Below, piece after piece: positions 26,641 to 35,101 of a stretch of 35,101 nucleotides of DNA. Source of the stretch: Bacteroidota bacterium (GTDB lineage Bacteria > Bacteroidota > Bacteroidia > Bacteroidales > Rikenellaceae); assembly GCA_015222165.1 (NCBI GenBank), contig JADFUS010000045.1, forward strand, positions 1 through 35,101. The letters run 5' to 3'. The position numbers were made by a program, and so were the translations under genes. Position 1 is the stretch's first letter; the number at the start of each line of letters is the position of its first letter. The notes under the pieces are model-generated. The model had not been told where the DNA came from, ran no database searches, and saw only the letters and a list, made by a program, of their open reading frames with translations.

Positions 26641-26675
26641 GAAAAAACACAAATAATAATATAAAATTTAAAGTT

Positions 26676-26948
26676 ATGAAAATTCAACCGTTAGCTGATA
26701 GGGTCGTAGTTGAGCCTAAAGCGTTGGAACATAAAACTGCTGGTGGATTGATTATCCCAGATACAAATAAAGAAAAACCTCTTGAAGGAGTTGTACTTGC
26801 TGTTGGTGCAGGAACAAAAGATATTGCTATGGAAGTTAAAGTTGGTGATAATGTTCTTTATGGAAAATACTCTGGTACAGAGGTTTCTGTAGAAAATGAG
26901 GAATATCTTATTATGCGTCAAAGCGATATTTTAGCAATTTTAAAATAA
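26676..26948 (+). CDS. groES: Co-chaperonin GroES
   Basis: 90-residue Hsp10, forming a heptameric lid on GroEL. It begins [14 protein letters not shown], the mobile loop region is [18 protein letters not shown] (about 19-36), followed by GVVLAVGAG and [17 protein letters not shown]. It ends [15 protein letters not shown], as usual. groEL follows after 20 bases on the same strand, the standard heat-shock operon. Confidence 0.98.
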   Translation: MKIQPLADRVVVEPKALEHKTAGGLIIPDTNKEKPLEGVVLAVGAGTKDIAMEVKVGDNVLYGKYSGTEVSVENEEYLIMRQSDILAILK

Positions 26949-26956
26949 TAGTTTAA

Positions 26957-28600
<1,644 letters not shown>

Positions 28601-28616
28601 AATATCCCTTATAAAT

Positions 28617-28665
28617 AAAAGCAGAGGCGATAGTTCAAATTTTGAATTATCGCCTCTGCTTTTTT
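28617..28665 (+). terminator. Intrinsic terminator after groEL
   Basis: A long stem (about 28617-28639 with 28640-28664; GC-rich GCAGAGGCGATA core with one mismatch) followed by a T-run, 17 bases after the groEL stop. Confidence 0.9.
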
Positions 28666-28680
28666 ATTGTTTAAAGGTGT

Positions 28681-28709
28681 ATTCTTAAGTAAGAATTTTA
28701 ATATCTTTG
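28681..28709 (+). promoter_or_regulatory. Promoter and palindrome before the nuclease-helicase gene
   Basis: An exact TAnnTTTG box (TATCTTTG, 28702-28709) lies 21 bases before the ATG. A palindrome ATTCTTA-AG-TAAGAAT (28681-28696) lies where the -33 element would be, and no TTG is found there. It may be an operator controlling this gene. Confidence 0.5.
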
Positions 28710-28730
28710 TGAAATATAATAAAGATTAAT

Positions 28731-30776
28731 ATGAATAGATATTTTTACGGTAAGAGAATAAAAGATTTTTTAGTACAAAGTACAAATGAAATAGTAGGCT
28801 TGCTTACAAATGAGCATCATCATTTGCATTCATCTCTTGAAGGAATGCAGATTGATGCATGGGAGAAAGAAATAGAAGTATTAAAAAATATACTTTTAAT
28901 ATTTAAAGATAAAGGAAGTATTTATTTTGAATATACTATTCCCAGAATAGGCCGTCGTATAGATGTTGTATTATTAATAAATGGGATAATAATTATTTTA
29001 GAATTTAAAGCTTTTAATAAAGAATATTTAAAAGTAGATATAGACCAAGTTTGGGATTATGCTCTTGATTTAAAGAATTTTCATGAAGAAAGTCATGATA
29101 GATATATAATTCCTATTTTAGTTTCAACAAGTGCATTGTCAGTTGTAAATACGTTTTCTCCTTATGATGATAAAGTTTTTTTACCAATATTAGCAAATGA
29201 AGAAAATTTGTTAGATATAATAAATAAAGTTTTATTATTTTGTCCAAACGAAATTTATAGAGACGATTATTCATGGTCAATTAGTCGTTATTCTCCTACT
29301 CCAACTATAATTGAAGCAGCGAGTGCTTTATATAATAATCATTCAGTTGAAAATATTTCAAGAACAGATGCATCTGCAGAAAATTTAACTAAAACATGTT
29401 CTTATATTTCAGGAATTATAGACCGAGCTAAAAATGAAAAATTTAAAGCTATATGTTTTGTAACAGGAGTCCCGGGGGCAGGAAAAACACTTGTAGGGCT
29501 TAATGTTGCAACTCAACAGTTTAATAAAGATAATATTGCTGTATATTTATCGGGAAATGGGCCTTTGGTTAGTGTTATGACAGAGGCGCTTGCTCGTGAT
29601 AAGGTGAAAAGAAAGAAAGAAAAAGGTGAGAAATATAAAATAGGAGATGCTCGCTCAGAAGTGAAAACATTTATTCAGATAATACATCATTATAGAGATA
29701 CTTGTCTTGAAGGAACAAAAGTGGAAAATGATAAGATAGTAGCAGATATAGATTATTTTCGTTCCGAAAAAAACAAAGAAAAATCTTTTATTCCAATAGA
29801 TCACGTTGCAATATTTGATGAAGCTCAAAGAGCATGGACAAAGAATCAATTAACTAATTTTATGGTTCGAAAAAAAGGATATTCAAATTTTCCTTATTCA
29901 GAACCTGAATATTTAATATCTTGTCTTGATCGTCATAAAGATTGGGGTGTTGTAGTTTGCCTTGTAGGAGGTGGACAAGAGATAAATACTGGAGAAGCTG
30001 GAATAGGTGAATGGATAGAGTCTTTAAATCGTAGTTATAAAGATTGGCATGTATTTATTTCAAATAAATTACACGATAAAGAATATGCTGCGGGTAAATC
30101 ATTAGAATTACTTAAAGCTCATGAGCATATAATATATGAACCGTCATTGCATTTATCTGTATCTTTGCGTTCATTTAGAGCAGAAAATTTATCTTCTTTT
30201 GTACATAATCTTCTCGATTTAGAAGTGGGAAAAGCTCGTAAGGATTATGAGTTATTGAAGGATTATCCGATTGTTCTTACTCGTTCTGTTGAAAAAGCAA
30301 AACAATGGTTAAAAGAACATTCGCGTGGAACAGAGAGATATGGAATGATAGTTTCTTCAAAAGCAGAGAGGTTAAAACCTTTAGCTATAGATGTTAGATA
30401 TAAACCAGATGTAGTTCATTGGTTTTTAGATAATGCTGAAGATGTTCGTTCCTCGTATTATCTTGAGGATGTAGCTACAGAATTTGATATTCAAGGATTG
30501 GAACTTGATTGGAGTTGTGTAGTATGGGACGGAGATTTAAGATATACCTCAAATGGTTGGACAAATTATTCATTCAGAGGTTGTAAATGGCAAAATATAA
30601 ATAAAGAGGAAAGGAAATTATATCAGAAAAATGCCTATCGTGTATTATTAACAAGAGCGCGACAAGGAATGGTTATAGTTGTTCCTCAAGGAGATGAAAA
30701 AGATAAAACACGAAATCCAGAAATTTATGATTCTACATATAATTATTTAGAAAGTATAGGTTTAAAAAAGATATAG
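28731..30776 (+). CDS. PD-(D/E)xK nuclease / SF1 helicase (DUF2075, Schlafen-group-3 type)
   Basis: 681-residue cytoplasmic protein with two parts. The N-terminal about 200 residues hold a PD-(D/E)xK nuclease-like core: RRIDVV (Asp78), then ILEFK (Glu91, Lys93) and DQVWDY (Gln106, Tyr110). From about 238 a superfamily 1 helicase follows: Walker A GVPGAGKT (246-253), Walker B FDEAQRAW (DEAQ 363-366), motif III LVGGGQEINTGEAG (411-424), SLRSFRA (478-484), motif V ATEFDIQGLELD (582-593) and motif VI RVLLTRARQG (637-646). This is the DUF2075 family, renamed for Schlafen group 3 helicases. Such fusions often occur among phage-defence or DNA-processing genes, but the role is not proven. It stands alone between groEL and comF. 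Confidence 0.9.
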   Translation: MNRYFYGKRIKDFLVQSTNEIVGLLTNEHHHLHSSLEGMQIDAWEKEIEVLKNILLIFKDKGSIYFEYTIPRIGRRIDVVLLINGIIIILEFKAFNKEYLKVDIDQVWDYALDLKNFHEESHDRYIIPILVSTSALSVVNTFSPYDDKVFLPILANEENLLDIINKVLLFCPNEIYRDDYSWSISRYSPTPTIIEAASALYNNHSVENISRTDASAENLTKTCSYISGIIDRAKNEKFKAICFVTGVPGAGKTLVGLNVATQQFNKDNIAVYLSGNGPLVSVMTEALARDKVKRKKEKGEKYKIGDARSEVKTFIQIIHHYRDTCLEGTKVENDKIVADIDYFRSEKNKEKSFIPIDHVAIFDEAQRAWTKNQLTNFMVRKKGYSNFPYSEPEYLISCLDRHKDWGVVVCLVGGGQEINTGEAGIGEWIESLNRSYKDWHVFISNKLHDKEYAAGKSLELLKAHEHIIYEPSLHLSVSLRSFRAENLSSFVHNLLDLEVGKARKDYELLKDYPIVLTRSVEKAKQWLKEHSRGTERYGMIVSSKAERLKPLAIDVRYKPDVVHWFLDNAEDVRSSYYLEDVATEFDIQGLELDWSCVVWDGDLRYTSNGWTNYSFRGCKWQNINKEERKLYQKNAYRVLLTRARQGMVIVVPQGDEKDKTRNPEIYDSTYNYLESIGLKKI

Positions 30777-30783
30777 ATAAAAG

Positions 30784-30816
30784 TTGTAACCGCCGTTACT
30801 GTAACGGCGGTTACAA
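30784..30816. repeat. GC-rich perfect hairpin between convergent genes
   Basis: A perfect inverted repeat (30784-30799 with 30801-30816, core ACCGCCGTTAC) of 15-16 bp around a one-base centre. It lies between the convergent nuclease-helicase and comF genes and could end both transcripts, though only weak T-runs follow. Its GC richness stands out in this AT-rich region. Confidence 0.8.
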
Positions 30817-30852
30817 AGTTAATATTTTAAAGATTAAGAAGTTAGATGTCGT

Positions 30853-31551
30853 TTAATGCGTGGCGGCTAGGGTTGCTATGCTGATTTTGGGGGCGGGCGT
30901 TATGCTGTTTAGTGCCTCAATCATCGATTTTATCGTTTCACCAGTCGTTGTTACGTCGTCAACTATTAATATATGTTTCTCGTGGAATAATTCGGGCGTA
31001 TCTACCCTAAAAGCATTCTTCATATTTTCTGCTCTTTCATGTGTATTCTTTAATCTCGATTGTGGATGAGTGCTTTTTATTCGTGTTATCCCCTTTGTTA
31101 TAAGCTCTTTATCTAATGAAATGGCTATCTCTTTAGCGATAATTTCCGATTGATTATAACCTCTCAAATAATGTCGTCGCCAATGTAAAGGAACGGGAAT
31201 TACAAAGTCTATATCTTCAAATTCTGTTGAGCTGTCGATCATATCTCCAAAAGTGTGTCCGAAATATTTTCCTAGGCGAAAGTCTCTGCCAAATTTCACA
31301 TCTTTAACGATATTGCTATATTCGTGTTCTTTGTCATAAACGAACATACAACACCCTTTGTCGATGTCTAAATCTTCAAATTTTTTGGTAACAAAATTAT
31401 TGTGAGGGTGGTCACATTGCATTGTTAATGGGAGTTCTACCATGCAGTCACCACACAAAAAACTCTCCGTTTCTAGGAGTTTTCTGCCACAGCACCTACA
31501 AGTAGGAGGAAATAGCAATTGCCTCAGAGAGTCGAAGAGTTTTCTATACAT
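30853..31551 (-). CDS. comF: ComF-family phosphoribosyltransferase-like protein
   Basis: 232-residue ComF-type protein: an N-terminal zinc-finger-like Cys cluster (Cys18, 20, 21, 33, 36 in PPTCRCCGRKL and FLCGDC) and a type I phosphoribosyltransferase fold with the PRPP loop ILIVDDVTTTGETI near residues 191-204. FVIPVPLHWRRHYLRGYNQSE is the other signature stretch. ComF relatives act in DNA uptake during natural transformation, although many Bacteroidota carry the gene without known competence. It is the last gene of an operon, 11 bases after the upstream S9 peptidase gene. Confidence 0.93.
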   Translation of the reverse strand: MYRKLFDSLRQLLFPPTCRCCGRKLLETESFLCGDCMVELPLTMQCDHPHNNFVTKKFEDLDIDKGCCMFVYDKEHEYSNIVKDVKFGRDFRLGKYFGHTFGDMIDSSTEFEDIDFVIPVPLHWRRHYLRGYNQSEIIAKEIAISLDKELITKGITRIKSTHPQSRLKNTHERAENMKNAFRVDTPELFHEKHILIVDDVTTTGETIKSMIEALNSITPAPKISIATLAATH

Positions 31552-31562
31552 GATGAATTTTA

Positions 31563-34001
31563 TTATTCGTGAAGTTCTTTAATATCAGTAATATCACGAT
31601 TACTTTCGCCTAAAAGATGTTGGCTAAAGTAGTCTGCCATACGCCAGAAAAAATAGGTGTCTTTATTTCTGAAAGAGTGATCTTCACTTGGTAAAACAAC
31701 AAAGTCAAAACGTTTATTAGCTTTGATAAGGGCTTCGATAACTCTATAAGTGTTTGCAATGTGTACATTATCATCTACAACTCCGTGAACAAGCATCAAT
31801 TTACCTTTAAGATTTTTCGCAAGATCTTGATTTTTAGTGATTTCAAATACAAATTTTGTCTCTCCGTCTGTAGTCTCTTCATAAACACCTTGATGTTTTT
31901 CACCCCACCAACTATTATATATTGTGTTATCATGATTTCCTGCACACGAAACGGCAACTTTGAAAAAATCTGGATAAGTTAGAATTGCTGCAGTACTCAT
32001 AAAACCACCTCCAGAGTGTCCTTGTATGCCGACACGGTTTATATCTATAAAGTCATGTCGTGCTGAAAGAGCTTCGATAACACGCTTTTTATCTGCTAAA
32101 CCATAATCTCTAAGATTGCCATAGCCAAACGAGTGATACCACTCAGAACGAAGAGGGCTACCTCCTCTATTTCCGACAGTTATAACTATGAAACCTAATT
32201 GAGCAAGTTGTTCAAGACGTGTCATGCTTGGCGAAAAATAAGCATTTACAGCTTCTGTTTGTGGACCTGGATAAACATATTCTATGATTGGATATTTTTT
32301 ATTTGGGTCAAAATCAAAAGGTTTATACATAACACCATATAAATCTGTCATTCCGTCGTCTGCTTTAACGGTAAATCTTTCAGGGAATTTATAGCCAAAA
32401 GCCATAAGTTGAGTAAGATCGGCAGTTTCAAGATTCATTATCTTTCTGCCTTTATTGTTATAAAGAGCAGTTTCTGGATTAGCATCTACACGAGAATAAT
32501 TTGAGACAAAATAGTTTTTTGAGTCACACATAGAAGATGAAAAAGTGTAGTCTCCTTTATTCAAAATTTTGAAGTTCGAGCCGTCTAAATTTATACTACA
32601 AAGATGTTCGTAATATGGATTTTGACTTTTATTTGCTCCATAAGCTGTGAAATATAAAATTCTGTTTTCTTCATCAACATTAACAAGTTTATCTGTGTGC
32701 ATCTCGCCTTTAGTAATTTGATTTTTCAAATTGCCTTCAGTGTCATAAAGATAGAAATGTCCCCAGCCGTCAAGTTCTGACCAAGCTATAAGTTCGTCTC
32801 CTTTTTTAGTGATATATGGACTACGAGTTTCTATAGATACGTTCATGCTATCTGCGTATAACTCTTTTACAGATAGAGTGCTAATATCAACTTTTGCAAC
32901 GTCAATACGTTTTATATCACGACTTTGACGAGTAACAAAAATTGTGTTTTTATCGCCAGCCCAAATAGAAGGATTTATAGTATCTCTGTAATTCTTTTTT
33001 AGAGTTCTTATAGAGTTTATAGATAAAGTTTGGTCTTTATATTTTGCGATATCAACTTCTTTAATCTCTTTTGAAGCCATATCAAAAATATATAGGCTCT
33101 CTTGTGGTGCATTGTCTTCACCAGGCATCAAATAAGAGTATGATTTTAGTGTAGGACGTGGGCTTGAAAGAGGATTTATCACCCAAAGTTTACGTGTTTT
33201 TCTAGTGTCATAACGAACTATAGCAAATTTCTTAGAATCTGGAGACCATATAATATAAGGAGATTTTCTTTTGTCCTTATTTTTCTCAACGGTAACATTA
33301 TCTTTATAATCTATGCCTTCGCCATATTCAAAACCTACAACGCCGTCAGTAGTCAATTGATGTTCGATAATTGTGCTATCTTCCTCATTAACAACAACTT
33401 TATTATAATTTTCTTTGTCCATATAAAAAAGATTGTTGTTTTTAGCAAAAACTATTGTCTTTTTATCTGGAGAAAATGAAGCCCAATCTTTAGAGTCTTT
33501 TGGGCTATTATAATTTTTTAGAAGTTCTAGTTTTTTGTTATTTAAGTTATAGCTAAAGAAAAAAGCATCTCCTTTTTCGCTATCTTTTTTACCTTTTATA
33601 GTGTCTTTTTTGTTTTCGTGATGATATTTATTCGCTATCTCAAAAGTGAAAGATGTTGAAGCGTTATTAAAACGAATATTCTCAATTGGTAGATGTTGTG
33701 CGTCAAAAGGAGTTCTTGCAAGAAGAGTAATCTCTCTTGCCATATAAGCATTATCAAAAAGTTCTGTTTTCGATTTCTTAGCTGGGTTGACGATATACCA
33801 TTTTTTACCTTGAGAAGTTTTGTAGCTGTACCAAAACATATCTCCAGTTTTCAACCAATTTGGATTTACAGTCCTATTATAAATCATCTTATGGATTTTC
33901 GTAGGAGTAAAACGTTCTGCCAACTCATAGTTAGGCTTTTGTTGAGCCATTGAGCTAAGTGTTATAGCACATAGCATCAACGAAATATAAAGTTTTTTCA
34001 T
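31563..34001 (-). CDS. S9 family prolyl oligopeptidase/dipeptidyl-peptidase-like enzyme
   Basis: 812-residue exported serine peptidase with signal peptide (MKKLYISLMLCAITLSSMAQ). An N-terminal beta-propeller of the DPP-IV type (about 60-560) is followed by an alpha/beta-hydrolase domain. The catalytic triad is visible: Ser in GHSGGG (about 663), Asp in HGVVDDNVH (about 743) and His in SEDHSF (about 775). YVYPGPQTEAVN before the nucleophile is the oxyanion loop region. It likely trims proline-containing peptides in the periplasm. Another S9 gene lies 17 bases upstream and comF 11 bases downstream. Confidence 0.93.
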   Translation of the reverse strand: MKKLYISLMLCAITLSSMAQQKPNYELAERFTPTKIHKMIYNRTVNPNWLKTGDMFWYSYKTSQGKKWYIVNPAKKSKTELFDNAYMAREITLLARTPFDAQHLPIENIRFNNASTSFTFEIANKYHHENKKDTIKGKKDSEKGDAFFFSYNLNNKKLELLKNYNSPKDSKDWASFSPDKKTIVFAKNNNLFYMDKENYNKVVVNEEDSTIIEHQLTTDGVVGFEYGEGIDYKDNVTVEKNKDKRKSPYIIWSPDSKKFAIVRYDTRKTRKLWVINPLSSPRPTLKSYSYLMPGEDNAPQESLYIFDMASKEIKEVDIAKYKDQTLSINSIRTLKKNYRDTINPSIWAGDKNTIFVTRQSRDIKRIDVAKVDISTLSVKELYADSMNVSIETRSPYITKKGDELIAWSELDGWGHFYLYDTEGNLKNQITKGEMHTDKLVNVDEENRILYFTAYGANKSQNPYYEHLCSINLDGSNFKILNKGDYTFSSSMCDSKNYFVSNYSRVDANPETALYNNKGRKIMNLETADLTQLMAFGYKFPERFTVKADDGMTDLYGVMYKPFDFDPNKKYPIIEYVYPGPQTEAVNAYFSPSMTRLEQLAQLGFIVITVGNRGGSPLRSEWYHSFGYGNLRDYGLADKKRVIEALSARHDFIDINRVGIQGHSGGGFMSTAAILTYPDFFKVAVSCAGNHDNTIYNSWWGEKHQGVYEETTDGETKFVFEITKNQDLAKNLKGKLMLVHGVVDDNVHIANTYRVIEALIKANKRFDFVVLPSEDHSFRNKDTYFFWRMADYFSQHLLGESNRDITDIKELHE

Positions 34002-34018
34002 CTTTTTATAAATAGGGA

Positions 34019-35101
34019 TTATTTATTAATTCCACCAGCTTTAAGATTCTGCAACCAGTAGTTTTCTTGGGTCATACGTAGGTGATATCTTGTGTTTTCT
34101 CTTTCGCTTAAAGAGTGGCTACACATAGGATATACCATTGTTGAAAATGCTTTTTTATTGGCAACAAGTCTGTTAACAACTCTTTCAAAACATTGATAAT
34201 GAACATTATCGTCCGCAGAGCCATGAACCATTAAAAGTTTACCTTCAAGCCCAGAAGTATAATTTATAGGTGATGCTTTTAAATAGCCTTCAGGGTTATT
34301 TTGTGGTGTATCCATATATCTCTCTTGATAGATAGTGTCATAAAGTTTTTGGTCGGAAACAGCAGCAATAGCGATACCTACTTTATATACATCTGGGAAG
34401 CGAAACATACAGTGAAGAGTCATAGAACCTCCTCCACTCCAGCCTGTTACGCCAAGACGGTCTCTGTCCATATAATCATAAGTCTCGGTCATTTTTACAA
34501 CTGCTTTTGCTTGTTCTTCTGCTGCCAAAACTCCAACGCTACCATAAATACATTTTCTCCACTCTCTGCCTTTTGGTAAATTCACTCCTTCGTTGTCCAT
34601 GCAAACAACAATATATCCGTTGTCAGCCATTTTTTGATTCCAAAGGTTTCCTCCACCCCAACGATTATTTACCATAGGTATGCCTGGTTCACCATAAACT
34701 TCTACGATAACTGGATATTTAAGTGAAGCATCAAAATCACGAGGTTTCATAATCCATGCGTCAAGGATAACGTTATTTCCAATATCTACTTTTACAAACT
34801 CTTTTGGAATTATTTCTAGAGCGTCATATTGTTCTTTAGCACGTTTATTATCTTCAATAATACGAACACTTTTTCCTTTTGGAAGAGATACCATATCATA
34901 AATATATGGTTGTGTATCTGAGCTATAATTGTGTAAAGCCCATTTTCCTGTAGGTGAAATATTATAACCGTGATATCCTTTTTGGTTTGCAGGCGAAATA
35001 AGTTCAGGCGAGCTTTTACCGTTTAATTTTGAACGATAAAGATATCTTTCAGTAGCATTTTCTAATGAAGCAAGGTAATATAAATATCCTTTTTTCATAT
35101 C
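34019..35101 (-). CDS. S9 family peptidase, partial (5' end outside window)
   Basis: The C-terminal 360 residues of a second S9 peptidase; the frame continues past the window's right edge (codon GAT before the first Met), so the Met at 35098 is internal. It shows the end of the propeller (YLYYLASLENATERYLYRSK), then the hydrolase domain with PVIVEVYGEPG, nucleophile in GWSGGGSM, Asp in HGSADDNVH, and His in CSHSLSERE. It is related to but distinct from its neighbour 17 bases downstream, not a recent copy. Both probably act on peptides in the periplasm. Confidence 0.92.
   Translation of the reverse strand, partial: DMKKGYLYYLASLENATERYLYRSKLNGKSSPELISPANQKGYHGYNISPTGKWALHNYSSDTQPYIYDMVSLPKGKSVRIIEDNKRAKEQYDALEIIPKEFVKVDIGNNVILDAWIMKPRDFDASLKYPVIVEVYGEPGIPMVNNRWGGGNLWNQKMADNGYIVVCMDNEGVNLPKGREWRKCIYGSVGVLAAEEQAKAVVKMTETYDYMDRDRLGVTGWSGGGSMTLHCMFRFPDVYKVGIAIAAVSDQKLYDTIYQERYMDTPQNNPEGYLKASPINYTSGLEGKLLMVHGSADDNVHYQCFERVVNRLVANKKAFSTMVYPMCSHSLSERENTRYHLRMTQENYWLQNLKAGGINK

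Noticed and set aside
26430-26675. CIRCE operator before groES
   Set aside because: No TTAGCACTC-N9-GAGTGCTAA or close variant is present.

Overview
The window is an AT-rich stretch of chromosome from a member of the Bacteroidota, most likely the order Bacteroidales; I cannot name a species. The evidence is the gene content: a PUR-alpha-like DUF3276 protein, a DUF4374 lipoprotein, a BF3164-type lipoprotein, a TonB receptor with an N-terminal carboxypeptidase-regulatory-like domain, lipoproteins with GEVED-type ends, and a YebC protein starting MGRAFEYRKARKMKRWG. Many upstream regions carry the Bacteroidota vegetative promoter pattern (TTG about 19-20 bases before TAnnTTTG), and few genes have a strong Shine-Dalgarno sequence. 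No CRISPR array, transposase, integrase or rRNA gene was found.

Layout. 1-6.7 kb, all on the minus strand: yebC, a RimK-like ATP-grasp ligase overlapping a small lipoprotein gene, mnmA, the DUF3276 gene, and a tyrS-thiC operon. 6.9-11.6 kb, plus strand: two paralogous multi-domain surface lipoproteins in tandem, each with its own copy of the same terminator. 11.6-14.3 kb, plus strand: glnS and an EamA transporter. 14.4-16.9 kb, minus strand: an AspT/YidE-type exchanger followed by a FocA/NirC channel. 16.9-17.3 kb is a gene-free stretch with two hairpins. 17.3-22.6 kb is an iron or siderophore uptake locus: a TonB receptor plus DUF4374 lipoprotein (XusA/XusB-like), a divergent PchR-type AraC regulator and a small outer-membrane barrel. 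22.7-26.4 kb holds a double GNAT acetyltransferase, a small lipoprotein, a cytidylate-kinase-like protein, a BF3164-type lipoprotein and tRNA-Phe. 26.6-28.6 kb is groES-groEL. 28.7-30.8 kb is a PD-(D/E)xK nuclease/SF1 helicase protein (DUF2075, Schlafen-group-3 type). 30.85 kb to the right edge, minus strand, is an operon of two S9 prolyl-oligopeptidase-family peptidases and comF; the upstream peptidase is cut by the window edge.

Most of the window is housekeeping: translation (tyrS, glnS, mnmA, yebC, tRNA-Phe), chaperones, thiamin precursor synthesis and peptide breakdown. The accessory signals most worth attention are the tandem lipoprotein pair with its duplicated terminator, the XusAB-like locus without a XusC partner, the stand-alone nuclease-helicase with a palindrome at its promoter, and the unusual dyads and direct repeats at the groESL promoter. 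None of these is proven to be a new system from sequence alone.
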